Assembly: GCF_947179115.1 (NCBI RefSeq)
Contig: NZ_CAMXCI010000001.1
Location: 930,001 to 994,000 of the forward strand
Source of the DNA: Commensalibacter papalotli
GTDB taxonomy: Bacteria; Pseudomonadota; Alphaproteobacteria; Acetobacterales; Acetobacteraceae
Length of the DNA: 64,000 nt
Direction of reading: 5' to 3'
The notes under the pieces are model-generated. The model made no database searches. It was not told the DNA's origin and was given only the letters and a program-made list of their open reading frames with translations. A program made the position numbers and the translations under genes. Of the stretch, positions 45,843 to 54,829 are shown piece after piece; the first letter of the stretch is position 1, and every line of letters starts with the position of its first letter.

Positions 45843-47321
45843 TCAGGCTTCGTAATGCTCTTTGACCAATTGGTTTAATAAACATACACCAAATGATGTA
45901 GCACCTTTGGGGCCATTATTCGTGCCTTTACCAGTATAAGCAGTACCCGCAATATCCAAATGCACCCAAGGGGTTTTATTAACAAAACGTTGTAAGAATT
46001 GAGCCGCTGTTATCGAGCCACCATCACGACCACCAATATTCTGCATATCAGCAAATTGTGCATCCAGCGCTTTGTCATAAGCAGGCCCCATTGGCATACG
46101 CCATACTTTTTCACCAATGTCATTCCCGATCGTTGAGAGACGTTCGGATAATTCATCATTATTAGAGAATAACCCAGCATATTCATAACCCAACGCCACA
46201 ACAATCGCACCTGTTAAGGTTGCTAGATTAATCATGAAACGGGGTTTAAAACGATCTTGAGTATACCAAAGAATATCTGCCAATACCAAACGCCCCTCAG
46301 CATCGGTATTTAATACTTCAATGGTCTGACCTGATGCACTGGTAACAATATCGCCTGGACGTTGTGCGTTACCTGATAACATATTTTCAACCAACCCAAC
46401 AACCCCAATGACATTGGTTTTGGCTTTGCGTGTAGCCAAGGTTTTCATTAACCCTACTACTGTAGCGGCCCCTGCCATATCCATTTTCATATCTTCCATA
46501 CCACCAGCTGGCTTAATGGAAATTCCACCAGAGTCAAAAGTAACCCCTTTACCCAAGAAAGCAATTGGTGCTTCTTTATCTTCTGGGTTACCTTTCCACT
46601 GCATAATTACAGTTTTAGGTTCTGCATCACTTCCTTGTGCGACACCAAGTAAAGCACCAAAGCCCAATTTTTCCATTTCAGCTTTGCCCAACACTTCGAT
46701 AGAAATTCCCAAAGATTCTAACTCTTGAATGCGTTTTGCAAATTCTGGAGGTGTAAGATGATTAGCTGGCTCATTAACGAGATTTCTGGTTAAGTAAGAT
46801 CCTTCGGCTACTGCGGCAATATTAGACCAACCTTTTTGGGCAGCTTCGTAATCAGACGTTAAGACCTGGATTTCTTGCAAATATTTAGTATCTGTTTTCT
46901 TATTTTTTTCTGTGCAATATTTGTTAAATTCATACACACTCAACAAAGCACCTAATGCAATATAAGTTGAATATTCTGTAAAATCCCAATCTGTCATCAA
47001 CGTAATTGATGTTGTTTTATGGTTTAATACTTTTGCCGCGGCACCGCCTACTTGACGAGCTTTATCATTCGAAAACTCTTCTTTTACACCTAAACCAACA
47101 ATCACAACATGAGTATATTCAGCGCTGGGAGAGACAAGTTTACACACCTGTCCCAATTTGCCTGTAAAATCTTCTGCAACCATTGCACGTGTTAAAGCGT
47201 CACCTAAGGTTTTGTTAATCACACGAAAAGAATCTCCGTGCTCTCCACCTTCGAAAACAAAAAGAACAATATCACCTTTTTCTGGTTTCTTTAAACTTGT
47301 AAAACTAACTGTTGGTATCAT
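45843..47321 (-). CDS. pepA: Leucyl aminopeptidase (cytosol aminopeptidase)
   Basis: A 492-residue M17 metallopeptidase. The C-terminal catalytic half carries the two-zinc motifs FLGKGVTFDSGGISIKP, MKMDMAGAA and NTDAEGRLVLAD, with the lysine and arginine catalytic positions intact. The N-terminal half is the usual oligomerisation domain. It removes N-terminal amino acids from peptides in the cytoplasm and can bind DNA in enterobacteria as a regulator. It is upstream of holC in one transcript. Length is normal. Confidence 0.96.
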   Translation of the reverse strand: MIPTVSFTSLKKPEKGDIVLFVFEGGEHGDSFRVINKTLGDALTRAMVAEDFTGKLGQVCKLVSPSAEYTHVVIVGLGVKEEFSNDKARQVGGAAAKVLNHKTTSITLMTDWDFTEYSTYIALGALLSVYEFNKYCTEKNKKTDTKYLQEIQVLTSDYEAAQKGWSNIAAVAEGSYLTRNLVNEPANHLTPPEFAKRIQELESLGISIEVLGKAEMEKLGFGALLGVAQGSDAEPKTVIMQWKGNPEDKEAPIAFLGKGVTFDSGGISIKPAGGMEDMKMDMAGAATVVGLMKTLATRKAKTNVIGVVGLVENMLSGNAQRPGDIVTSASGQTIEVLNTDAEGRLVLADILWYTQDRFKPRFMINLATLTGAIVVALGYEYAGLFSNNDELSERLSTIGNDIGEKVWRMPMGPAYDKALDAQFADMQNIGGRDGGSITAAQFLQRFVNKTPWVHLDIAGTAYTGKGTNNGPKGATSFGVCLLNQLVKEHYEA

Positions 47322-47473
47322 GAGAATATTCCTTTGTTATTTTAAAATATGCTTAATTAAATTGACATCTATTATGCTTACTATAACAAAAATATCCAGC
47401 ATAGAAACCAAAGAGCAAAGAAATTTATTTTTCTTTATGATAGTTCAGTATTTAAACCAAACAAATCAAAAAA

Positions 47474-47842
47474 TTATCTACCATATTTAGTCGTAAAATC
47501 CGCATCAGACATACAAATATAAATAATACCTTCGATAAATCCAACAATAAAAGGAATACCTGTCCAACAGAACAATAAATATAAAATTCCCATTCCCACT
47601 TGTCCCAGATAAAATTTATGAATACCAAACCCACCCAAGAAAAATGCAAACAACGCTGCTGCCAGTCTTTTTTGCGACATTCCGCCGACATTGGGGTTCA
47701 TATTTACATTGTCACCAGAATAAACGTTCGGATTAACATTTGTATTCATAACCTTTTGTGCAGTACCACAGTGAGGACAAAAAGAATCACTTTCATCAAT
47801 TTGTTTTCCACAGCCTCTGCAATAAACCATATTACTCATCAT
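47474..47842 (-). CDS. Zinc-ribbon and TM2-domain membrane protein
   Basis: A 122-residue protein. An N-terminal zinc ribbon (CRGCG and CPHCG, two CxxC pairs) is followed by a linker rich in Asn, Val and Gly, then a TM2 domain: QKRLAAALFAFFLGGFGIHKFYLGQ and a second span GIPFIVGFIEGIIYICM. TM2 proteins are common, small, two-span proteins of unknown function. The second ATG (47839) is better spaced from AGAGAAG than the first. About 150 bp separate it from pepA on the same strand. Confidence 0.88.
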   Translation of the reverse strand: MMSNMVYCRGCGKQIDESDSFCPHCGTAQKVMNTNVNPNVYSGDNVNMNPNVGGMSQKRLAAALFAFFLGGFGIHKFYLGQVGMGILYLLFCWTGIPFIVGFIEGIIYICMSDADFTTKYGR

Positions 47843-48040
47843 ACTTCTCTAATAATTAAATTTTATATACATTAATAATTGTTTATGATTTTATCATTAA
47901 ATTAAAAGTTATGATAAAAATCTAGCAATAGAATGCTCAATTACGTTATCTACAAGAATACCAATTGAACTTATACCAATAATCTAAGAATCGTTGCCCC
48001 ATAAACTAAAATTAGAATTTATAGAGCCCGTGATAATCCG

Positions 48041-48412
48041 TTATGTGCCTAGTGTTTGAGAAAATTCAATTAATCTGAATAGTAAATTCTCCCAACTATC
48101 AGCCTCTAAAATAGAGATATATTTATTATTTTCAATATTTTCAATCGATAAAGAACCATATTGATCAATAATCAATTTTAACAAATCATTCATTAAGTCC
48201 TAATTACCATTATGAACGGTAAAATGATCGACTTTAACAGCGATTGCTTTAAGACTTTCCAATTCTTATAAACGCAGCATAATGGGATTATCCACCATCA
48301 CTTTGGCTGTATTTAATAAGAATTGGGTTGCATTTTTTTATAATAATTGCCAAATTAAATGCAGTTTCTTTATATAAAAATAATTCATACCCAGCAATAA
48401 TTTCTATATAGA
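48041..48412 (-). pseudogene. Decayed gene remnant, possibly SPFH/slipin-like C-terminal part
   Basis: On the minus strand this otherwise empty stretch translates, across stops and a frameshift, into protein-like pieces: about 48412-48290 gives IIAGYELFLYKETAFNLA, then in another frame NTAKVMVDNPIMLRL, a stop, ELESLKAIAVKVDHFTVHNG, a stop, and finally MNDLLKLIIDQYGSLSIE to the stop at 48041. The pattern NPxMLRLxELESLKxIAxKVD resembles the C-terminal region of SPFH/stomatin-like proteins. At least two in-frame stops and one frame change mark it as broken. The 50-codon 3' piece alone is open. Family assignment is a guess from pattern. Confidence 0.5.
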
Positions 48413-48573
48413 AAAGTTATTTAACTTTACTACATTTTATAAATATCTACTTACCGTGATATTTTTGGTATATTCTCTAAACGATAATTGAATTATAAAA
48501 TAAAATTCACTTTAATGTGAGAGTATTATTACCTTAAAATTACCTGACATATTATTTGGGTTCGGATTTTATA
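48413..48573. other. Non-coding remainder of the 47.85-48.57 kb gap
   Basis: The 730 bp between the TM2 gene and cysQ hold only the decayed remnant above and AT-rich sequence. This part ends in GGATTTTATA before the cysQ ATG. I see no RNA gene or promoter that I would defend. The part from 47843 to 48040 is likewise empty. Confidence 0.4.
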
Positions 48574-49374
48574 ATGCATCCTGTCTCTGACCAACAATTA
48601 ATGGAACTGGCAATTGATTTAGCACAACAAGCTGCAATCATTATCAATAAAATCCGTGAAGAAGGGGTAATTGTCTCTACAAAAACAGACCAAAGCCCCG
48701 TAACCCAAGCGGATCAAGCGTCGGAAAACCTTATTCTCCAAGGTTTACGAACGGCCGTTCCTTCTATTCCCATCATCGCTGAAGAAGAGGCCTCCAAAGG
48801 GATACACACTCAAATAGGATCAGAATTTTGGCTTGTAGACCCTTTGGACGGAACAAAAGGCTTTATTCGAGGCAGCAAAAATTTTACTATTAATATTGGT
48901 CTTGTTCGTAATGGCAAACCTGTAATAGGCGTGGTTGCATTACCTGCTCATCAAGAAATTTTTTGCGGAATTATAGGTAAAGGTGCTTGGCGTATTGATG
49001 AAAATGGTAAAACCCCTATTCATGTAAGTCCTCTCCCCCAAAATGGTTTTCGCATTATTACCTCTCATCACCATGTTAACGATCCTCAACTTAGTAAAGC
49101 GTTGGAAGGTTTTCCCACTTGTTCAGTCAACGCAATGGGATCTGCGGCAAAAATAATTCGTATTGCCGAAGGTAAGGCAGATTTGCATTTTCGCTTTAAT
49201 TCTATTATGGAGTGGGATACGGCTGCTCCTCAGGCCATCTTAGAAGCTGCTGGAGGATATTTGCGCGGTTTAGATAATCAACCTTTACAATATGGTAAGG
49301 AAGGTTCTCGCATCCCTCCTTTCTTTTGTTCTGGAACCTTAATTGATCGTTTTTTAAGTAACTTGTGTGATTAA
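48574..49374 (+). CDS. cysQ: 3'(2'),5'-bisphosphate nucleotidase (inositol monophosphatase family)
   Basis: A 266-residue Mg-dependent phosphatase. Metal ligands are visible in IIAEEEAS (Glu-Glu), DPLDGTKGFIRG (the DPxDGTK motif) and EWDTAAPQAILEAAGG. TKGFIRG and the HVSP-containing C-terminus fit CysQ better than inositol monophosphatase. It removes the 3'-phosphate from PAP formed during sulfate assimilation. The ATG at 48574 follows GGATTTTATA; a TTG six codons earlier is less likely. The Sua5 gene begins 3 bp downstream. Confidence 0.88.
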   Translation: MHPVSDQQLMELAIDLAQQAAIIINKIREEGVIVSTKTDQSPVTQADQASENLILQGLRTAVPSIPIIAEEEASKGIHTQIGSEFWLVDPLDGTKGFIRGSKNFTINIGLVRNGKPVIGVVALPAHQEIFCGIIGKGAWRIDENGKTPIHVSPLPQNGFRIITSHHHVNDPQLSKALEGFPTCSVNAMGSAAKIIRIAEGKADLHFRFNSIMEWDTAAPQAILEAAGGYLRGLDNQPLQYGKEGSRIPPFFCSGTLIDRFLSNLCD

Positions 49375-49377
49375 TTT

Positions 49378-50355
49378 ATGATGACGTCTTTATTTTCTGA
49401 TTCCATTTCTGAAATTAAACAAGCTGCAACTATTATTAAACAAGGCGGTGTCGTTGCTTTTGGCACAGAAACTGTCTATGGACTGGGTGCGGATGCGACG
49501 AATAGTCAAGCTGTGCAAAGAATATATCAAGCCAAGGGTCGTCCCAGTTTTAATCCTCTTATTATTCATTTTTCTGATCTTGATCATGTTTTTCAATTTG
49601 TAATTAAAACTGAACTAGCCCACGAGCTTGCCCTTAAATTTTGGCCTGGTGCTTTAACATTGGTCTTACAACAAAAAAAGAATACCAACACTCAAATCAG
49701 TCCTATTGCCACGGCAAATTTATCAACCATGGCCGTGCGTATTCCTAGTACAAAAGTGGCACGTCAACTTATTAAATTCAGCCAAAAACCCATTGCTGCC
49801 CCTTCGGCCAACAGTTCTGGTAAGATCAGCCCTTCTACGGCGCAACACGTCTTTCAAGAGCTTAATCATAAAATTGATGCTATTATTGATTCTGGCCCCT
49901 GCCAAGTTGGCGTCGAAAGCACCATTCTTGATCTAAGTAATAATGTCCCAACCCTGTTGCGCCCAGGTGGCGTGACTTTGGAAGATCTTATTCCCATTTG
50001 CGGCCCAATTATCTCGAACCAGCCCATAGAAACAAAAATTATAGCCCCAGGGCAACTGAGCTCACATTACGCACCCCATTTACCCGTGAGACTTAATTGC
50101 CATGAAATTTTTCCTGATGAGGCACTACTTGCATTTGGCCCACCAATCGAACATACTGGTCTCTCTAAAAATCTAAGTAACACAGCTAATTTAGAAGAGG
50201 CTGCTCAAAATTTGTTTGCATATTTACGCTTTTTAGATGTTCAAGGAAGAGAACTTGGGTTAAAAGGAATTGCAGTTATGCCCATTCCCAAAACGGGTCT
50301 TGGACTTGCAATTTGTGACAGGCTTACCCGTGCTGCAGCACCAAGATTAGCATAA
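49378..50355 (+). CDS. L-threonylcarbamoyladenylate synthase (Sua5 type)
   Basis: A 325-residue protein with the YrdC/TsaC domain (about 1-200) followed by the Sua5-specific C-terminal domain. KQGGVVAFGTETVYGLGADA and KGRPSFNPLIIHF are the ATP/bicarbonate/threonine-binding signatures, PSANSSGKISPSTAQHV continues the active site, and SSHYAPHLPVRL opens the second domain. It makes threonylcarbamoyl-AMP for the t6A37 modification of tRNAs that read ANN codons. Two ATGs (49378, 49381) are equivalent starts. Confidence 0.94.
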   Translation: MMTSLFSDSISEIKQAATIIKQGGVVAFGTETVYGLGADATNSQAVQRIYQAKGRPSFNPLIIHFSDLDHVFQFVIKTELAHELALKFWPGALTLVLQQKKNTNTQISPIATANLSTMAVRIPSTKVARQLIKFSQKPIAAPSANSSGKISPSTAQHVFQELNHKIDAIIDSGPCQVGVESTILDLSNNVPTLLRPGGVTLEDLIPICGPIISNQPIETKIIAPGQLSSHYAPHLPVRLNCHEIFPDEALLAFGPPIEHTGLSKNLSNTANLEEAAQNLFAYLRFLDVQGRELGLKGIAVMPIPKTGLGLAICDRLTRAAAPRLA

Positions 50356-50361
50356 ATAACA

Positions 50362-50895
50362 ATGAATCAAAAAATAGACCCAAAAGAACTCAAAGTCCTA
50401 TCTGATATTCTGGCCTTAGTTTTAGAGGATCAGCCAGGGCAGTCCGCCAATGCATTGGAAGCTATCAAAAAAAGAGCAAAAAAAAATGCGACTACAGGTG
50501 GTGCATTAAAAAATCTTTTTACTAACATTGTCAATAATCCTCCACCCAGAAAAACAAGCAATTCTCAATCCAAAAAAAGCAATGATTCTGCTGATCTTAT
50601 CAAAGCTCGCTCTCAAATCTCTGATCTTACACACAGTATCAACCAACTCGATTCAGCGATCCGAAATCTAAGAAGGCAAAATGAAGCTTTAAGATCAGAA
50701 TTATTACTAACACAACGTTCCAGAGCTGAAATGCAATCTGCCCTCTCTGTCGTTCAAGAAAAGTCCCCTTTTAAAACTGTGTTAGTCATTGTATCTTTAC
50801 TTTGTGGTTTATTTTTCGGTATTGCAGGTACTGCAGTCGTGAATACCGCCTTTAATCAACCTCATCAACCCGACAATACAATTTACCTTCATTAA
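50362..50895 (+). CDS. Coiled-coil single-span membrane protein, function unknown
   Basis: A 177-residue protein. Residues about 1-75 are polar and basic with Lys-rich segments (KKRAKKNATTGG) and PPPRKTSNSQSKKS. Residues about 75-130 form a heptad-like coiled coil (QISDLTHSINQLDSAIRNLRRQNEALRSEL, key parts INQLDSAIRNLRRQ). One membrane span lies near the C-terminus (about 142-163). I do not recognise a family. It sits 6 bp after the Sua5 gene and its stop overlaps the next possible start (TAATG), so it belongs to the cysQ-Sua5-oxidase run. Confidence 0.75.
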   Translation: MNQKIDPKELKVLSDILALVLEDQPGQSANALEAIKKRAKKNATTGGALKNLFTNIVNNPPPRKTSNSQSKKSNDSADLIKARSQISDLTHSINQLDSAIRNLRRQNEALRSELLLTQRSRAEMQSALSVVQEKSPFKTVLVIVSLLCGLFFGIAGTAVVNTAFNQPHQPDNTIYLH

Positions 50896-50906
50896 TGGAT
50901 TTATTT

Positions 50907-52334
50907 ATGGATACGAACAGCTTTATTCATGATCTGACAGCGATTGTCGGTACACAAGGAATTCTGATTAACCCAAAAGATACAAAAAGCTATAACACTG
51001 ATTGGCGAGAAATCTTTCGGGGAAATAGTATTGCCGTTATTAGACCACAAAATACCCAAGAAGTAGCAAATATTGTCAAGTTATGTGCACAACGTAACGT
51101 CGCAATTATTCCTCAAGGTGGGAATACAAGCCTTGTAGGTGGTGCAACACCTCCAAAGCAAGGTAATCAAATTGTATTAAGCCTTAGTCGTATGAATAAA
51201 ATTCGCAACATTGATAAAATTGATTCTACGATTACTTTGGAAGCTGGTGTTATCTTAGAAGAAGCACAAAATGCAGCCAAAAATGCTGGGTTATATCTAC
51301 CCATCGTTATTTCCTCTCAAGGTTCAGCTCAAATTGGCGGTATTATTGCTACAAATGCTGGGGGTAATAATACTCTACGCTATGGAAATACCAGAGAATT
51401 TGTATTGGGGTTAGAAGTCGTTACAGCTGATGGACAGATCTTGCATAATTTGCGCAGGCTCAGGAAAGATAATACTGGCTATGCATTAAAACAGATTTTT
51501 ATTGGTTCTGAAGGAACCTTAGGGATTATTACTGCTGCTGTATTGCATCTTCACCCTTATCCCCGTTCTACTGAAGTAGCTCTATGTGCTGTACCAGATT
51601 TAGATCATGCCTTAAAATTATTACATCTGTTTAACAACCATAATCCAGCCGCCTTACAAGCTTTTGAATATATCTCTCAAAAAGGCATGGATTTAGTTTT
51701 AAAGCAATTTCCAGAACTAAAATGTCCATTAGAAACAAAAGCACCTGTTTACATCGTAGTAGAATTAGCGCTTCCCGCGCAAGGTAATGGTTTAAGAGAA
51801 CTCTTTGAAACAGTATTAGAACATGCTTTTGAGGAAGAAATTGTTTTAGATGCTGTGCTAGCAGAAAGTGAAACTCAACGCCAAAGCCTCTGGCGTTTTC
51901 GAGAAGAACAAGCAGAATCACAAAAACGCGCTGGCGCAAATATTAAAAATGATGTTTCTGTTCCAATATCTTCTGTTCATGAATTTATTACCCGTGCAAC
52001 CAAAGCATGCGAAGATCTATGCCCTGGAATACAAGTCGTACCATTTGGGCATCTTGGAGATGGAAACATTCATTTCAATCTTGTTCAACCATCTAATGAT
52101 AATGGAAATGATTTTATGAGTAAAAGTCATGACCTCATGGACGCGGTATGTGCAGTTGTTTATGATCTTGAAGGATCTTTTTCAGCAGAACATGGCATAG
52201 GACAGTTAAAGAACTATATGATGCCCTCTTGGCGCGGTGGTGCTGAACTTGAGCTTATGCAAAAAATCAAACAGAGCCTGGATCCTAGGAACCTTTTGAA
52301 CCCTGGGAAAATATTTCCAGATACAAGCACATAA
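50907..52334 (+). CDS. FAD-linked oxidoreductase (GlcD/D-2-hydroxyacid dehydrogenase type)
   Basis: A protein of about 475 residues of the VAO/PCMH flavoprotein family. The FAD-binding PCMH domain shows IIPQGGNTSLVGGATP, SSQGSAQIGGIIATNAGG and LRYGNTREFVLGLEVV. The C-terminal FAD-oxidase domain has PFGHLGDGNIHFNL and SAEHGIGQLKNYMM. Family members oxidise D-lactate, glycolate or D-2-hydroxyglutarate and pass electrons to quinone, cytochrome or another flavoprotein. The substrate is open. ATG 50907 has GGA 7 bp upstream; the ATG at 50895 would overlap the previous stop. Confidence 0.9.
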   Translation: MDTNSFIHDLTAIVGTQGILINPKDTKSYNTDWREIFRGNSIAVIRPQNTQEVANIVKLCAQRNVAIIPQGGNTSLVGGATPPKQGNQIVLSLSRMNKIRNIDKIDSTITLEAGVILEEAQNAAKNAGLYLPIVISSQGSAQIGGIIATNAGGNNTLRYGNTREFVLGLEVVTADGQILHNLRRLRKDNTGYALKQIFIGSEGTLGIITAAVLHLHPYPRSTEVALCAVPDLDHALKLLHLFNNHNPAALQAFEYISQKGMDLVLKQFPELKCPLETKAPVYIVVELALPAQGNGLRELFETVLEHAFEEEIVLDAVLAESETQRQSLWRFREEQAESQKRAGANIKNDVSVPISSVHEFITRATKACEDLCPGIQVVPFGHLGDGNIHFNLVQPSNDNGNDFMSKSHDLMDAVCAVVYDLEGSFSAEHGIGQLKNYMMPSWRGGAELELMQKIKQSLDPRNLLNPGKIFPDTST

Positions 52335-52418
52335 ACCATAATATTGTCTTAATCTGAACTATATTAATATCGTTCAACTTTAACAATTGATTAGATTATA
52401 TAAAAAATTACAAAGGCC

Positions 52419-52451
52419 TTCACTGTTGACTTAATGAAACGCAACAGTGAA
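52419..52451 (+). terminator. Possible weak terminator after the FAD oxidase
   Basis: A perfect 10-bp inverted repeat (TTCACTGTTG at 52419-52428 and CAACAGTGAA at 52442-52451) with a 13-nt loop lies 85 bp after the stop. It is followed by ATGTCTTTATTT rather than a clean T-tract, so it may instead be a protein-binding site upstream of lptF. Confidence 0.4.
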
Positions 52452-52552
52452 ATGTCTTTATTTAAGTATGTAATTTACAGTTTTTGTTTTCTTTTTCGAC
52501 TTAATAATAGTAAAGAAGAAAGATCTAGGGAACAAGGTGGGATAATTTTCAT

Positions 52553-53707
52553 ATGCGTTTATTTACTTCCTTGCGTCTCCCTATGTTTGACCGCTACATT
52601 TTACATCAATTATTGATCGCGTTAGTGGCCACAACAGGAGGGTTGGCAGCATTAATTTGGCTTACACAATCTTTGCGTTTTGTATCATTGGTTGTGGACC
52701 GTGGTTTATCTTTAGGCGTTTTCCTAGAGCTGACAGGGTTACTAGTCCCTTCTTTTGTTGCTGTTATCTTACCCATTACCACTTTTGTCGTTGTTCAATT
52801 CATATATAATCGTCTAGCTGGGGACAGAGAAATTATTGTTATGCGGGCTGCTGGCATGTCTTCATTTGCTTTGGCAAAGCCTGGTATAATATGTGCAATA
52901 GCTGCAACGATTATATGTTATTTATTAAATATATGGATTGTACCTGCTGCTTATCACTCTTTTCGTAAAAACGAATTTAAAATTCGCAATAAGATGGCTG
53001 CTTTTATGTTGCAAGAAGGTGTTTTTACAAGTGTCTCTAATAACTTGACTGTTTATATTCGCTCCAAAGATCATAACGGCGTTCTTAAAGGCATTTTAGT
53101 AGAAGATGCTAGGCAACCAGATAATAAGGCTACAATCTTGGCCGAAAGTGGTAATATCGTTATTATTAACGATAAACCTCAAGTTGTCCTCCTTAACGGA
53201 TCTCGTGAAGTTATTGATAAAAAAACAGGGCGCTTAAATGTATTAAATTTCGAACGTAATACGATTGATCTTTCCTCGAATAAAGAACAAACTGCGCGCC
53301 TCAAAGATGCTACCGAAATGTCTTTATATGAATTACTACATCCTGATCAACAAGCAGTATTCGATCGGGATTTTGGCAAGCTGGCAGTCGAAGCTCATCG
53401 GCGTTTAACTTCACCATTAACGATTTTATCGTTTACAATGATTGCCTTGGTAAGCGTATTAAAAGGCAATTTTGCTCGATATGGTAATATTTTAAGACCC
53501 TTGGGAGCAATTTTTACAATTGTTGGATTAATGTCATTGATTTTAATCGTACAAAATATTGCAACCAGAAATATGGCTGCTATTCCTTTGATATGGGTTA
53601 TAGCAATTCTACCTGGTATTATCGCTTCATTTATTCTTTTTTTACCCGAGCTTAAAAGCAAAAACAATAATCCTGTCCTTTTATCTTCTACAAAAAAAGG
53701 CAGATAA
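52553..53707 (+). CDS. lptF: LPS export permease LptF
   Basis: A 384-residue permease of the LptBFGC exporter. Three N-terminal spans, a periplasmic beta-jellyroll domain (about 145-265) and three C-terminal spans are seen. FDRYILHQLLIALVATTGGLA opens the protein and NRLAGDREIIVMRAAGMSSF is the conserved LptF/G motif of the cytoplasmic coupling helix. With LptG and the ATPase LptB (not in this window) it extracts LPS from the inner membrane. lptG follows 3 bp after the stop. Confidence 0.94.
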   Translation: MRLFTSLRLPMFDRYILHQLLIALVATTGGLAALIWLTQSLRFVSLVVDRGLSLGVFLELTGLLVPSFVAVILPITTFVVVQFIYNRLAGDREIIVMRAAGMSSFALAKPGIICAIAATIICYLLNIWIVPAAYHSFRKNEFKIRNKMAAFMLQEGVFTSVSNNLTVYIRSKDHNGVLKGILVEDARQPDNKATILAESGNIVIINDKPQVVLLNGSREVIDKKTGRLNVLNFERNTIDLSSNKEQTARLKDATEMSLYELLHPDQQAVFDRDFGKLAVEAHRRLTSPLTILSFTMIALVSVLKGNFARYGNILRPLGAIFTIVGLMSLILIVQNIATRNMAAIPLIWVIAILPGIIASFILFLPELKSKNNNPVLLSSTKKGR

Positions 53708-53710
53708 AAC

Positions 53711-54829
53711 ATGTTAATTGCTCGTACAATTTCGATTTACATTGCAAAACAATTCAGTTTTGCCTCAGTATCTATGATACTTGCGTTAACCGCACTTGTA
53801 TCTTTATTTGATTTTATTGATTTATTGCGTCGTGTTGCGACCAAACCACATGTTTCAACCAGTATTGCAACCTCTATTGCTTTATACCATATTCCCAATT
53901 TCTGTATGCAAATTCTCCCTTTTGGTATTCTATTGGGTGGGATTATTTGCTTTTGGCGATTAACACGTTCATCAGAATTAATCGTAACTCGCGCAGCTGG
54001 GATTTCTGCATGGCAATTTCTAACTGCTCCTGTAGTTTGCGCGTTTATGTTGGGACTATTTTCAATTATGGTAATATCACCAATATCTTCCAACCTATTT
54101 CGCAAAGCTGAAATTCTTGATCAAACCTATTTAAATACAAACGGAGGAAAATTAACAACCTTATCCGGTGGGTCTTTATGGGTTCGCCAATCTGATCAAG
54201 GGCTGGGCCTGAAAGGTGTTGCAATTTTACATGCTCAAAAGGTGAAAGTGCAGAATAATGTCCTTCATATGGAAGGAATCAGTATTTTCAGACTTGACGA
54301 TAATGACCATTTACTGGTTCGTATTGAATCGCCTTCGGGATATTTAGAACATCAACATTATTGGGTATTAAATAATGCACGCTCTATTAAACCAGATAAA
54401 CTGCCTGTCAATTTAGGAACCATTAAATTGCCAACAAATCTGTCATTATCAAATATAGAAGAAAGCTTCTCCTCACCTGATACCTTGTCATTTTGGTCTT
54501 TACCAGGGTTCATTCGTTTGCTAAACGAATCTGGATTTTCTTCTATCAGTCATCGCTTGCGTTTCCAAGCACTACTGGCACAACCATTACTGGCCTGTAC
54601 AATGGCTTTGGTTGCTGCTGGATTTGCAACACGATCAACACGTAGAGGTGGTGTCGCAAGAATGATTGGCTCTGGAGTTGCTGCTGGATTTGCCTTGTTT
54701 ACAATTTCGAAAATTGCAGAGCAATTTGGTGAATCTGGTGCTTTACCAGCTTTTATGGCAGCTTGGGCACCTACCGCTGCTGGACTTTGTTTAGCAATAT
54801 CTCTTCTTATTCACTTGGAAGATGGCTGA
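53711..54829 (+). CDS. lptG: LPS export permease LptG
   Basis: A 372-residue partner of LptF with the same six-span plus periplasmic-domain layout. LTRSSELIVTRAAGISAWQF is the coupling-helix motif; the C-terminal TM segment includes LLAQPLLACTMALVAAGFATRS. It delivers LPS to LptC and then through LptA to the LptD/E translocon. The stop overlaps the lptD start (TGATG). Confidence 0.94.
   Translation: MLIARTISIYIAKQFSFASVSMILALTALVSLFDFIDLLRRVATKPHVSTSIATSIALYHIPNFCMQILPFGILLGGIICFWRLTRSSELIVTRAAGISAWQFLTAPVVCAFMLGLFSIMVISPISSNLFRKAEILDQTYLNTNGGKLTTLSGGSLWVRQSDQGLGLKGVAILHAQKVKVQNNVLHMEGISIFRLDDNDHLLVRIESPSGYLEHQHYWVLNNARSIKPDKLPVNLGTIKLPTNLSLSNIEESFSSPDTLSFWSLPGFIRLLNESGFSSISHRLRFQALLAQPLLACTMALVAAGFATRSTRRGGVARMIGSGVAAGFALFTISKIAEQFGESGALPAFMAAWAPTAAGLCLAISLLIHLEDG

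Noticed and set aside
48041..48194. The 50-codon open piece (MNDLLKLII...) as a real small gene.
   Set aside because: Related-looking sequence continues upstream across stops, so it is more likely the 3' end of a broken longer gene.
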